Source of the DNA: Trochalopteron elliotii
Lineage: Eukaryota; Chordata; Aves; Passeriformes; Leiothrichidae
Length of the DNA: 64,000 nucleotides
NCBI GenBank assembly: GCA_024734555.1
Contig: JANPWX010000076.1
Coordinates: 1,008,689 to 1,072,688 of the forward strand
Direction of reading: 5' to 3'
In this document: piece after piece, positions 27,101-40,689 of the stretch
Layout: every line of letters begins with the position of its first letter
Position numbering within the stretch: the first letter of the stretch is position 1
The notes under the pieces: generated by a model
Seen by the model: only the letters and a program-made list of their open reading frames with translations
What the model was told of the DNA's origin: nothing
Database searches by the model: none
Program-made: the position numbers and the translations under genes

Positions 27101-30100
27101 AGACCACAGTGCTCAGGGACTCAGCCATACTGCTGATGGATAAATAACAATACATCAGGCCCAAAGAGAAAAGTATTTTCCAGATGCTCATCTTAAAGCT
27201 GGCAGAAAACCCTGTTCTTTCCTGATTTTCAAGGGAGGTTTTGTTGGGTATGACAGTGCTGTAATTGCTCCTTGTAGATAATAGATTTAGATGCATGATA
27301 AGCTTTGTATTGTGTCAGTGTGCTTCAGTCTTTGCAGGTGGGTTTTAAAGACACACCTTGACTCATTTACTCCACTGGATGATCAAAGACCTAAGACTAC
27401 ACAAAGGATTTCTGAATATTGATTCTTTGCTATGTTAGATATTGCCCAAATAGATATTGCTTATTTCTTCTCTGTCATAGAATGTCTTTGTTGCTTTAAT
27501 ATTTGCATTGTGTACTGTTTTGAGTGTAGATTTTCAGGAGTCTTCAAAAGTGAAATAAAATGGAATTTCTGCCTGATTAGCAATCCACCATGAATATGAT
27601 TCTAATTCTTCAGTTAAAAATGTGGAATGAAATTGTTAATGAATCTACATTTTCACTGCTGTGCAGGTATATTTTATAAGCTAGCCCAAAAATACTTCTG
27701 AAGCTCTCAGGTTGGATTCTGAACTTAGTAGACCATTTCTCAGATTCACAAAGGTTCCAGTGAATACCAGCATCCTGCTATGATCCTTTTTGGCTTCTCT
27801 GAGTGGATAACAAACAGTCTTTTGTTTTACTGCAACAGAGCTCTGCTGTGCCACCCACTGGGACATAGCCTACCCCTCATGTCTTCTCCTGACCTTATGT
27901 TTGCAGGGAGCTTGGCAGCTTCCCTGCAGCAGGAGGGAAAAGATAGATCCAGAAGGGCTCCTCCCCACTCTCCATTAGCTGTGGGTACTGCCCACAGTAC
28001 TGCTGCTGTGTCACACCAGCATTGAGATGTACCTGGTGATAAAATGACTGACTGCTAGGACTGTAGGACTAAAAATAAGGCAGACAAGATTTTCTTCAGC
28101 TTTCACCAGAGCACACAACCTCTATCACCATATATTGGCTATTTAATATTTCTAGCCTCTCTGAGTTGGAGAATGAGTTTTCAAAGTCTTGCCTGAATAT
28201 CGTTAGCCCTGTTCCAGATGAGGAAGAGTGACTTTAGTTTTTAGGCAAGCCATCAGTTTAATGTGAAAGGCCCAACAACTTATTGCAATGTCATTTCTTC
28301 AAAGGCCACACCCAGCCATTCTACTGGAAGGAGAACCCTTCCTCTGTTTTTCACAGGAAAGGAAAGCAAACTTTTGAGGGTGACTTTGAAGAGCATTAAT
28401 TTGTTGTTTTCGTTTTGTGTTTGGGATATTGTACAGACCCATCCAAAAACAATTGCTCTTGGATTCCAATTTCTATTTTGTTCAACTACATATGTTTTAT
28501 GGAAGTCATACAGAGCTACATGTACAACAAGATGCCTGCATGACAGAAAATATGAAGCATCAGAAAGATTAATGTAATGGTAAAATATGTGCAAAAATAA
28601 CAGTACTTTGCATGTACATTGAACAGATGAGTTGGTCATTCTATAGTAGTTGACTGTATAATGCTATTTAGGCATAAATCACTTAGTTCAGCCTGACTTC
28701 TGCAGTGATGCGACATAATTGGTCTTTAAAAGTTTTATGAAACACTCACAGTATGTGAAATTAAAGGAAGTTCTTTTGTTTAATTTTGCATTTCAATCAA
28801 CTGCCAGGAATACCACAATATTAGAAAAATACTAGTTTTCTCCTAAAAACTTTTTATAGATAGCATTAAATCTCTAAGCATATTAATGTATTACAGCAAA
28901 ATATTTTGCATCATGATATTTTTCACTTTGTATCTGGAATTTATGGAATAAAAGCCAACAACATTGTGATAAATTGATCCACTTCCAGGAGGAATGATGG
29001 TAATATTTCACAAGGATCATACCTGAGTTGCAAGACTCTTCTTTCGGAACAGCATTAGACAACTCAGGCATTGGAAACTGCTGGGCCTTGTGACTGTGGC
29101 CCACCTGCCTTTTTTAAGAAATTGGGTGGCAGGCTGGGATAAATGGGGAAATATTTCTCTTGTTTCCATCATTTGGGAGCAAATGGACAAGAGAGGAAGA
29201 ATGGGTAGAATCCCACTGCTCTTCCATGGGTCAAAATGGGTGTCATAATTTAGCATGAATGCACTACAGCAGTGAACCTCTTTCCTCTGGAATCTAGGAA
29301 TGATCAACAGTCTCCTGAACCACTGCATCTATCTCTCAGTGTTCATGCTGGTACAGCAGCACTTTGCTATTGTGTCCTTGTGACAAAATGAAGGCATCAG
29401 TTGTTGCTGTACTAGGGATTTTGATTAATGCACTCACAGTAGCTGCTACTACCTGCAGTTATAATTAAAGCACTAGTTTCTTCACTTCCTTTTGCATCTT
29501 GGTTTTGAAACAATTGCTCAACAACTTAATCTTGTTCTCTAGGCTTTTTATAGTAGGAACTATAATGAGAAATCCCTGCACAGCTGCCCCTTTATCCCTT
29601 CAGCTATTTTTGAATATATGTCAAATGCATCTTCTACACATTTTTCAAAGATGGTAAATGTTTTGGAATTGGAAAAGCAGGCAGAGAGCTGTGAGCCAGT
29701 CTGGAAATGGCTTTAGCTGTGTGTTACCTACTTTAATGTGTAGCAGTCTTGAACTTATAAGAGAGATGGAAACTATTCTCAAGGTCCATGTACTTTCATG
29801 GACATGAAAAATAAATTGCTTAACCTTTTAGGAGAGCCTCATGTCCTGCAGTGGCTTGCCTCAGACCCTAGTGGCAGATGAAGGAGCTATTGCTGTGCTT
29901 TGAGCCTGCTGGGTTTCCAATGGTTGTGCACAAAGGCCTCTGATGATTCATTCTTACCCTCCTCTGTGATACTCCCAAATCTCTCTGGGTTCTCCTGATG
30001 TCCTGGTGACCAGCTGGCTTATCCTTAGCTCTCTGTGTAGGGATGAAAGAGGTAGCATTGAGGACTCTAAGGAGGATTTGCTGTGCAACTGAAAGGGAAT

Positions 30101-32274
30101 GATCTCAGGCCCAACATCCTGCAAATGGATCTCGAAGTCACTGCATACAATTACTATAAATTATTGAACCAAAGTAGTAAAAACTACACTTAATACATCA
30201 AGTAAAATAGAATAAAAATACTTGCTCTCTCCCCCCCCACACAGTCTCTCTTATTCCTGTCACAATCTAACATGAAGTTCCCACTGCAGACAAAATTATA
30301 GCAGAAGGGCTATTTAACTTAGACGGGGTCTGTGTACGCAAACAACACAGCATGTGATGCAGGGTGATTGGTTGTAACACAGATAGTTTTGTCTTTGGTT
30401 AAACCTTCATGCTGTCAGATGGTATTTCCCTGCTTTGTATGGTAATTGTCTTCTAATGTTGTTAGGCAACTGCAGTGCCAGTCTGATAGCTGTGTGGTTT
30501 GGGACACTTGCTATGCCACTCACTACTGCAATAAAATAATTTTAATTTGGTAGATTCCTGAAAGGGCTTATTCCATGTAAATGACCTAGCCAGGCATGTG
30601 AGTAGCATGCCCTCCACCTTGCTTTCCTGATGAATCAATGCTAGCTGAAAGAAGAAACAGAGGGTTTTCTATAAATCTATCCCAAGAAAGTCACAACAGA
30701 TCTCCTTTCAAAATTCATACAACAGGTACAGAGTGGTTGTCAGAAGGTGAGTTCAAAGAGATCTGAAGTGTCACTGTGTTTGAACTGGTGACTCAGCTAT
30801 GGAAAAAAGATGACTCTGTAAATAGATAGGATGAATGACACTAAAGGTGGGAACATGAGGTGTAAGGGTATTGGCAGATTAAAAGGTGTAATTATTGTAA
30901 TTATATGAGAATCACTGAAGTCTTGACACTGTCAGGTAAGTGAAGATCATTCATAAGCCATTGAAAAGGATTCAAGTGGCCCATAAAGAAGCTTCCAAAA
31001 AGGACAAAAATTAATTGCATCAAAGAGCAGTTTCAGTACAATTACATGCAAGTAATTGTACAGTTACATGTAAAACATTTTTCTGAAAGTCTTTCTTTCT
31101 TCTTTCAATAAATGTTGAGGTTGTATAAATAGTCGACTAGCTGTTTGGAATAATTTACCCCAATGATTTTAGCATTCCCTCCAACTATCAGAAGAAAAAT
31201 AGGAGGTGTGTTAGTTTTTAATTTTATAAGATCAAGCCATTAAGGACAAGGAAATGGCTGAAATAGATGCAATGTTCAGGCTGTGCACCTTGATCTTAGG
31301 TCCGTGATACTTGTAGCTGGCTTTGTAACAAGAGTGGGGTGTAACACACTGATGCTGCTGTTTCAGAACTATTTTTTGCCATGGAAAGGTGTTCAACTAA
31401 ACTAATGAGAGAATTGTCTTGGCAGAGAATGGCAGTCAGAAGATATATCACAAGGGTCCTGTCACATAGGGATGGAGAATGGGACAGACATGTCTAATTA
31501 TTGCCCAGTTCTGTGCCTCTAGGAACACCTTCTTGCCAGCCACATGCTCCAAACAATGATCATGTACACCCTTCACTGCTCAAGAGGGTGCTTTATCATG
31601 AAGAAGCCTGAATATTATCTTGTAAGTGCATCTTCCTTCAGCTGCTGTCATTGGCACATTTTGTTGTTTACTGTGGTTGAGACTCAGTTAAAACACGACA
31701 AGCTTTGATAGACTACGTCAATTGTTTTTTTCTTTCCTTGATAATACCCATTGTATTTTACAGTACTCTGTAAAAAATGAAAGCTCTTTGCTTATATGAG
31801 AACCAGTCAGCAGAGAAACATGACACACAGAAAATGGATATTGTTTACGGATTTGATAATGTTGGCTCAAATGTCTGCATAAGAAGTTCCCTTTTGACTT
31901 TTGTCAGAATCACATTCACATCAAATGGCTTTTGTGTTCTACCTTGGGTAAAATATTCACCCCATGGACTTTGCCAAAACTTTTATACAGAGGTAGAAAT
32001 ATTGATGATCCACCAGAGGCTCCCTGTAAATCCCTTTTTGAAATGCCTTTTTGAATGCAATGTCTTTTCAGCCTCTGTTTTCCAGGCTCTACTCTCTACT
32101 TTCTAATTTGGTAATTTCCTCCACACAATTCTGGCTTTGTCCTGCTGAGCCTGCACTATGGGAATGAACCGGCTTTGCTTTCTGCATGGGTGGGCTAAAG
32201 TTTCCCTGGAAAGTGTGACTGGGAGTGACTGACACAACTGCAGCCCATGGCCACAGCATCCCTGCAAAGTGCAT
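24151..32274. other. Unique non-coding stretch
   Basis: No gene or confident repeat. An AT-rich tract (about 25,230-25,420) has many degenerate TATC/ATCT-like units, resembling a decayed simple repeat. A perfect 9-bp inverted repeat with a 6-base loop lies at 31,037-31,060. Open frames are at most 119 codons. Confidence 0.5.
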
Positions 32275-32280
32275 GTTGCT

Positions 32281-32428
32281 GTTCTCACTTTACAGATGGC
32301 TAAATGAAAGCAGAGGAATGAAGGGATTTGCCTGAGGTCACATAATAAATCAGTTGCTTCTGTTGGATTAGTTACAGCTCAGGACTTCCCTGCTGCCAAC
32401 TGCCAGCCCTGCACTCATTCCACCACTC
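32281..32428 (-). mobile_element. MIR-type SINE relic
   Basis: An ancient tRNA-derived CORE-SINE, read on the - strand. On the + strand the landmarks, in the reversed order expected of a - strand insertion, are CTTTACAGATGG (32,288), a short degenerate segment like the A-rich core, then TTTGCCTGAGGTCACATAAT (about 32,327), which corresponds to the highly conserved MIR core, and finally CACTCATTCCACCAC (about 32,412), corresponding to the tRNA-like A-box region. MIR elements are very old and occur at low copy number in sauropsids, so strong divergence is expected. It has no coding capacity. The alternative is an unrelated CORE-SINE sharing the same central domain. Confidence 0.68.
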
Positions 32429-32440
32429 ACTCCACTGTTT

Positions 32441-35361
32441 CCAGTGCCACAGGGATTGTTTCTGCCCTACTAGTTCAGAGGACATGTAGATGGTCCTACT
32501 CAAGACATAAAATAATCCTGCTGCCTCTTGTTTTAAGAGACTTTGCTGCCCTTATGTAAGGCAGAAGATCTGGGGTAAATGGTTTCTGCTTGCATGATTC
32601 TTGACTCTGTGAACTTTATGTCATTGCACATTTTAATGACATTTTTCTGGTAATGTGAAGGTTGACAAAAATGTGCTGGGTTAAGCCATGGAAATCTGGA
32701 TTTCTTTCCATAGCTTTTATTCAGACCCAAAAAGTAACATTATATGTACCTTGACACATAACCCAAAAGCTAGGGTGAAAGGAGGCCTGTCCATGTGCAA
32801 TGTGGGATAGGTAATCATCTCATGTAAACTTGCTGATAAAGATTGGCACAGAGCAGGGCGATCATGTTGCACATGCTTCCTCCTGGAGATGTGCTTATAG
32901 CTTGGTCTTTGGTGTAAATAGTACAGCCAGCAGTGAGTGTTTGGAGCACTCTGTCTCCACCAGTACAGCTGTGCTTTTGCTCCAGCAGCTGAGGGGGATT
33001 GCAGGAAAGAGTATATGTAAGTGTTTGAACTAGGAGCTCTTCCATGTTTAGACCAAACCAACAGAAAATGTGACATGTGCATGGGTTGAAAAGAAAACCA
33101 CCAGTTAAGGTGTGAGCAGAGCTGCCTGAGACATGCACTGGAGTACCCAAATAGAGCACTTCAGGAGTAAGGGGTAGCAGGGAGAAGCCATAAAGGCAGT
33201 AGAGAATATCTACAAGGCAGACATGCATGGCAAGCAGAGGAAGGAAAGGATTTTCTCCTAAAGGGTGCTGAGCATCTTTGATACCCACTTGAGTTCAGAG
33301 GTAAAAGGGAAAATTCTGCCCTTATCTCTGTGTAGAATGTATCCTAATTGTTCCTGCATTTTCCTTGTTATAGTTACTGCCATTTCACTGCAAGCAATGT
33401 AGATCCACTGTGCTTTTTTCTTTGTAGTGCTAAATTATTATAGCTTTCTGATCATGTGTTCTGACAAAGTTCATGCAGAAATGCACAGCAAAAAGGGTGA
33501 TGTTTGATGCTGCCTCTTTTATTGCCTCACTAAATAATACAAGAGGATTTTTCATCCCTGAAACACTTTTTCTGGCTGGCCCACATATTAATGTCAACTC
33601 TATAATCTTTTTCTCTCTAAGAATGATATTATTAAAATATTTATTGTCTTAAGTAGGATTCTCTTCATAGTAACACCTTTTTTTAAAGGGACTCATCTTC
33701 AGGTCCGTACAAATATCCATTATTGTTTGTGCACATGTAGCACAACTACTCAGGCTTCATGATAATTTTATATACATTATATAAAGATGACATGTTCACC
33801 TATGCCCACAAAGAGTAAAATCCTCCCTTCAGACTCTTCCTCACCTCTGTTTCAGTCAGTGGGATGTGAGCAGGGAGGGTGGAATCAAGCCCTAGAACAG
33901 CCATGGGAGCAGCATAGCCACATGCAGAAATTTCACTTACATTGTTCCCAGCTGGAATGGTGTGTGTTTCTCTGTGTTTGCAGACGAGTGGTTACCCTTC
34001 AACTGCCTGGTTGGTTGTGGCCTTTTTTCATAGCAGTGAGATAAATCAGAGTGCTGTGTGAAAAGCAGCACCTCCTCACACCTGTACAGGCTTGTGACAC
34101 CATCAGGGTGGGTTTTGTTTGTCAGTGCATTGCATGGAGGCAAACACACAGTTTCTGGCAGATGTAATCTTGCTCTGCAGTCCTGCTTTATGCACAAACA
34201 AAAAAGTCTTCATATGTATTGGCTGCAATGTTATGAAATGTCTGAAAAAGAGCATGAACTAACCAAGCAGATGAAAACTCCATGTGGACAGTGTATAAAA
34301 AGTGAACATTACAGATGTTTTCCTCTTACACAATAATGTAAGTTATTTATTCATAAGAGGATTGAAGGACTGTTTCTTCCAGTGTGCACAGGCTTTTGAT
34401 TCTGCATAGCTGAACTGGAACATATTGTTGGCTGCCACTGCTGTGACACTGCAAATCCTTAATCAGCCACTTCAATGGACTAGGTTATCTGTGATCTGGA
34501 GACATAACCTCTTCAGCAGAAGATCTGCTGTCATTAACTATATGAGATTAGCTGACACAAATCCTTTTGAGTAAAATGTCTTCCACTGCACGAACCTCAA
34601 GTGCATCATACGTAAGTGCAACTGTATACAGATTAAAAATAAAAAATACTTTAAAATATGTGTATGCAGCTATGAAATGTCATGTTTGGAAGGAGTGTAG
34701 TTATGCCGTTACGTTAAAAGCCATACAAATTTAGAACTTTACTATAGAAAAAGTATTGATGATATAAATATGACATCCATTAGATATATTTTTCTGTTTT
34801 ATATTATAATCTCTCTATTATATAGCATAAATTTCAATGAAATTGTACAAATTTGTTGTAAGCAATTCAGTTTATACATGAAGCATTATATTAGCAAAAT
34901 ACTTGCTTCAGATAGGAATTTCTAGGGATCCCACTGTGTGGTTTTAATGCTTTTTTAAAAAATAAAATTTCTCCAGAATTCTTTTTGTTTGTTTGTTTGT
35001 AGAAGTATGAAACCAAGCCACTTTCAAGCCCCGAACTGACCATGACTTTCTAAAATATGATGCTGAGAACCACTCCTATCACCAATTCTCTAGACAGAAT
35101 TCATGTTGAGGGTTGAATGCAGGCAGCCCTCTTTCCTTCCATGGAGCTGCTGACTTGTTTAGATTAAGACTTTTTTTTTCCTTCAGGGATATAGCATTAT
35201 CTTTCACTTACTTCCAGAAAATGTTATGTATTGCCATGGCAGCTCACTGCTGGGCAACTGTTTTGGAATGACAAAGCAGGGAGAATGGAAAAGCAGCTGA
35301 ACAAATGAGTTGCTCTTAGAGCCCAGAGTTCTCATCATGGGAGCATCACACATCTCTCTGT
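32441..35361. other. Unique non-coding stretch
   Basis: No supported gene. A 157-codon - strand frame (32,815-33,288) is the longest outside repeats. It has no recognisable domain, overlaps another - strand frame of 121 codons, and has no CpG-rich start or splice context. The segment 34,600-34,920 is notably AT-rich. Confidence 0.5.
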
Positions 35362-35362
35362 C

Positions 35363-35390
35363 ATTATTATTATTATTATTATTATTATTA
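35363..35390 (+). repeat. (ATT)n microsatellite
   Basis: A perfect trinucleotide tract of nine ATT units plus one base, uninterrupted. Uninterrupted tracts of this length are usually polymorphic in vertebrates. It sits in non-coding sequence. Confidence 0.97.
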
Positions 35391-35632
35391 GCCCCAAAGA
35401 AGCCTGAGGTATATACCAACGCACTTAGTGCTATACTTTCAGAGGCATTGATACTTTTTTGTCAGAGGCATTTCTCTGTCAATATAATTGTTCTCATGGT
35501 GGTGAACAAGCTGCCGTCAAACAGCCTTGAATACTGGACAAACTGAAATAACAAAGCAAAAGAGAAAAATAATTTTTTGTAGCTGGAAGGAAGAACATGT
35601 CTTAAAGTTGCACAGAAAAAATAAAATGAAAG

Positions 35633-35670
35633 GAATAGAATAGAACAGAATAGAATAGGATAGAATAGGT
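35633..35670 (+). repeat. (GAATA)n minisatellite-like simple repeat
   Basis: Seven consecutive pentamers, GAATA with two single-base variants (GAACA, GGATA). In birds such TTCTA/TAGAA arrays often flank CR1 tails, but no CR1 body is readable on either side here, so it is annotated only as a simple repeat. Confidence 0.93.
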
Positions 35671-38600
35671 AAGTAAACATCACTGACATACTGGTTTATA
35701 TACTGTATATATCTCCAGCTGAAAAGACATGCAGAAAAGTATCTAGACTCTCAATTTTTTTTTACTATTATGTTTTCTCTGTTGATGCTGTACGCAGCCA
35801 TGACAGTTTGGAGTTGCAAGAAGCCTGATCTTTTACTACTCTGCAACAGGGAATTCATTAGTTTCTTAAGTGCTGGAGATGAAATATCATCTGTGATATC
35901 ATCTGTGAGTTGCTTAAGGAGCACGTTGTTGTCTGTGGCCTTTTCTTCTAAAAAGCAGAATCTGAAATGAGCAATGTAGGTGAAGTAATGCCCAATAAAG
36001 TACACTTCAAATTTATAGCAGTACTATTGCTAGTACTTGGAAGTGACAGTTTGGGGTTAGGGCAGGAGCTACTGAGGGGAAGGCAGTTCATGGCAGTGTT
36101 TAGGCAGTATCAGGTGGCTTGATACTCAGACACTGAGTTTTGAGAGCAGGGAAATGCATGGGCTCTGGAACAAGCAACAAAAATATCCGGTGAGTCATCT
36201 ATTGCCTGTTAACATTTGTTTCTAGATTTTGTATGGTTAATACATAATATTACTTTCTATTCAGCTCATAATTTCTAGTCATTAGGTTGAATGTGGTGAG
36301 AACGTAAGAAACCTGTATGTATAGCAGTTTTATATCAGTAGGGGTTTTTGTTTGTCTGTCTTAATTTCAGGGTTGGTTGTTTGGTTTTTGTTGGTGTGTG
36401 TGATCTTCTGTGGAAAGGATTACTTGAGAATGTTTTACCGGAATGTTTCTGTCTTAGTACTAAAATAAAAATGATTATTGATGGAAATTTCCTAACATTC
36501 AATTTATTTAAAAAGTAATGCATTTCCCTTCATGGGATTTGCACTGGCTCTGAGGTAAATAAATGAACCTTGAGACTAGGAAGTGGAAAAACTCAGTCTG
36601 TGTTCCTGTGGTCCCCCACTACTTGTAGTGGGCTGTTTGCACTGGTGTAATAGGCATATCCAACTCACAGAACAGAGTTCCAAATAATGCAGTCTTTGGG
36701 TACAAGCTCAAGCTGCCTTACATGCCCGAAAATCATTCTAGGCACCCTTTTCTGAAGATGTAACCATTATTGAACTCCCAGCCTTTTTCTGAATATGTCA
36801 TGCAACCTATAGCACTAAAACATTCTGGTGTAGATGGTGTCATAGAGAGTAAGTATTATAGAAATCTTAAACCTGGGAGTGTCTGGGTGTGGAAGCACTG
36901 AGGGGAAGTCAGGAGAAGGGCTCTGAGATCGGTGTGTGTTGGTGGTCAGCAAGACCTCAGCACACATCTACCTGCAGCTTTCCACCAGGAATGGGAAACA
37001 AAGAGCAGTGAGCAAACCCTGATGGAGGTGGGGATGGAGAAATGGACATTTCCTAACAGATACAAAAAGGTTTACCTAAAGTCAGTACATGGTTACCAAC
37101 ATAAGAGGAGCACAGAAGATGGAAGAATGACTTGACAGTTGGAGTTCCTTCTTCCCAAAGCCATTGCAAGAACTCCTAGATAAAGCATCTGCATATACAT
37201 TATTGTCTGGATGCTGGAAAAAATGACTTGTGCTCACGCATATGTTGCAGTAAATGTGCCATGTACTTTTTTCTTAAATTTTGGGTTGTATTTATAAAGA
37301 ACTTTGGAGCTTCGTACCATGTGTGGGTGGATTCTGTAGGAGGTGAACAGAGTATGTCTGGTTGTGGAAGATGATGTCAGTATAAAGACACAAGGGGCAG
37401 AAAGAAACAGGTGGGTAAAAGGTACAGGATCAGCCATATCTGGCTGCTGAGGGGTGACACAGAGTGAGGCTGGGCTGGTGAGGGCATCATCATGCAGAGA
37501 ATTGCTGGCCCAGGGATTCTAAGAATACACCATACTTGTGGGGGAGGTAGTATTTCAGAATCAAAGAGGGACCAGGGGACACATGCCTGAAGTGACTGAA
37601 AAGGATGAAATTGTCTGAACTGAATGAAATTCCAAGGCTTGGAGATGGAGAAGATCAGGCAGCTTTTCAGAATCTTTTCTGTGGGTCTGTGAAATAAACT
37701 CCTTTGGTTTTGGATAGGAGTATATATAAGGACCCATATATGAACAGAGAAAGGTGTAGTAAGTTTGCTGTTGTGAAGAAAAGCATGCTGAAAATCATAG
37801 ACCATTGAAAGGACAATAATTTTTCTGAAGAAAAGATGGATGAATGGAGGGGGAATTCACATTTTAATGTAAAAACTGATTATAGGATTGGGTGTAATAT
37901 GAAACAGTGATGCCTTATACAGATTGCATTGTAGAAATGTCAATCAGTTTCTGATTCATAAAGCTGAAACAGCACAGGACTTAAGGTCAATGCTAATGGC
38001 TCCTTCCCAGCTCTGCTGGATAACCCTAAGGCTCTACTGTATTGTGGTGGGCACGAGTCACCTTCATGTTTGTATCTGCATGTGGCTCCTCCTTGATCTA
38101 AATCTGTAGTATAGTGTGAGAACATCTCAAACTTTTGGTCATGCAAAAGCATTGTGAAGGAGTGAACAGATTGGATCACATGGAGAAAAAAGTCACTGCT
38201 GTATTGGCAGCTGTAATTTGCCTGAACAATTTTTTTAAATGGTGAAATAGAAAGGTGACATATTTTTCTTTTCATTTGAACACTTACTTGCAAATTAAAA
38301 TGTGATGGTGAATTGTTTTTTGTCTAATAGTATCTGAAAATGCCTCAAAATCCAAGTTAGAATGGGCTTAAATTTGCTCTACGCTGGTTTCCACATTTCT
38401 CTGAATTTTTTTAAGGATTTACAGGTTGCAAACACCTGACGTAGAACAATGCTGATGAAACCAGACAATGTGTCCAATTTTCCCCTGGCATTTGTAAAAA
38501 GAATTTAAATGGGGTTGGTAGATCTGCACACTTATTTTGTTATGACAGGAGATTTTATTTTTCAGCAGTGTGTCAAGAAGGATTGAAATAGAAACACTCT

Positions 38601-40689
38601 GAGAAAACCTGCAAAGCTTTCCATATTCATTGTTTTTGATGGTCTAGATACATAACTTGAAAATAATGCATCTTGGATGTCTGCTATTTCCAGTTACTGC
38701 TGGCTTAAATGAGAATCATGGGAAGAACTGAATAATTAACCAAGATAATAAAATGTTATTTTTCAAATCTTTTGGTGGATATGATCAAGCTGGAAAGGAA
38801 GATGCAGTTAATTTACTTTACCCAAGGTAATCTGATAATTTCTGATTTTGTTTCTTTTCCAATTACTTTACCAGCAGCCACAGCACAAAAATACAGAAAC
38901 ATTCAATTTTGCCACTCTCTAATTTGGTTTAATTCTTTATAGTTAGGAAAAGCTTATATTTAAAATTATGAACAGTTTTATTGCTTCTCTATTCTGGCCA
39001 TTGAACAAACCCATGTAAGCACAACTTCCTGCAGTTTTACATCATAGAAGCTCACACACACCCGGGCTGTGCCTATACTGAATTAAATATTAAATGTATT
39101 CAAGACAGTTGAACCCTCTGTCACTATAGACCAACTGGCTTGAAATGACCTTCTAAGCCTTGCTTCCAAACTGACTTCATTTTGGCTGTGAGTCCTGACC
39201 TAACTAGAAACACTTGCTCCTGCCTGTTCCCTTTGCACAGTACCTTTGCTTACTGTAGATAAACCCTGATTTCTTGAGCTTTGGCCAGGTCTTCCATGAT
39301 TCCCTTTTCTTGAGTTGTCTTGTGCTGCGGCTCCTGAGCTGCTGACAGGCCTGGGCTCGAAGCACAGCATTTGCCTTCAGGTGGGGTAACCAGGCAGAAG
39401 AGGGGACTGCAGACTGTGCCCTACAGCACTGTACAGTCCCCTATAGGCTCCTGCTCTGCTGGGCTGAACAGGTTAGGGAGGGTTTGCTATGTCCATTATG
39501 GTTTGACTTTTGCTATTTAGGACACTGTGGGAGAAAAAAGCTGGCAGAAGAACTGCCCGACTCCCCAGATGGCTGGGCTGTGAACCATGTGTGATAAGCT
39601 GGTTTTGTGAATCTGAATGACTGATAAAATTTACTAGTAGGAAGAAATGTGTCCTTCCATAGCTACGAGCAAATTACATTTCTGACTCGAAAGCCAGGAA
39701 TCTGTTTCCAGCGAGACACTGTTTCTATTCCTAATCCAACTGTGCTTGGCACTGTGGTATATGAACAGCATGGAAATTTTACATAAAGAAAAATCTGACA
39801 CAACTTAATCTTACCTGGTCTGGACACAAAGATAACCATATGGGGGGCTTGAGGATTTATTCTGTTGTTAATAACAAATAGATTGCTCATGGTGTCTTAA
39901 AAAAAATTCAAGATGTAATCTGGTTTTTGGAGCTATAATAATTTTTTTCAATTTATGCACTATTTGTTAGTTAGCATTATTATTAGTGTATTGTACATAT
40001 ACACATACTTTAAAAACATACTTTATTATACACACACATATACTAGTAATATTATCATTATTATTGTATTAGTATTTTCCAAAAAGACTATGAACTGGCA
40101 TCATGGGAAGTCTTGGTATGTGGCAAGGTATTTGTTGAGCAGAGTCCAGTGCTAGTGAAAATTTTTCTGCATGTAGGAATTTTTTCATACAATCCAGGGA
40201 TCATCATTGTTTTGTGTCAAGTGGCTGTTTACAACAGAGTATGATCCAGTCTGAAATTACTGCTAAAGTGGATAATGTTTAACTGGATCTTTAGCTTGCA
40301 TAAAATCTGAAGGATCACACTACTATTTGGCTAAACTTGGTGATCAGTGATTAATGAATGCTTTTAGAAATTCTAACTTCATTTTCTGTGCCTCAGGTCC
40401 CAACTGTTTAGTTAAAAGAGCTTAGCATCCATCTCACAACAACTGCATTGTGGAGAGAAACTAATTAATACTTCTAAAATGTTCAAATGCAGTGCATCTC
40501 AAAGGAAAAATCTAGAAGGAAACAATTTTGTGATCTGGGCAAAACCTTTGTATATATGTTTAATAAAAAAAGAAGAAAAAAATCTGAATCTCAAGCTGAA
40601 CAAGAAGGTTGAAACAAAATACTGAATAACAACTGCTGTACTGAATGAAGTTGTGATCCCATGGAGAAAATGCAAAAAGATAATATAAT
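35671..40689. other. Unique non-coding stretch
   Basis: No gene recognised. A 12-base unit ATATCATCTGTG is tandemly duplicated (35,884-35,907). A perfect 8-bp palindromic stem with a 2-base centre lies at 36,615-36,632. A GC-richer segment (about 37,430-37,600) underlies a 142-codon - strand frame (37,377-37,805) without known motifs. AC/ATT-rich low-complexity sequence lies near 39,990-40,075. Confidence 0.5.

Noticed and set aside
32815..33288. 157-codon - strand open frame
   Set aside because: No recognisable domain, no promoter or splice context, and other frames are open over the same segment. Chance is the simplest explanation.
37377..37805. 142-codon - strand open frame in a GC-richer patch
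   Set aside because: No known motif, no conserved start context, and stop-poor composition explains its length.
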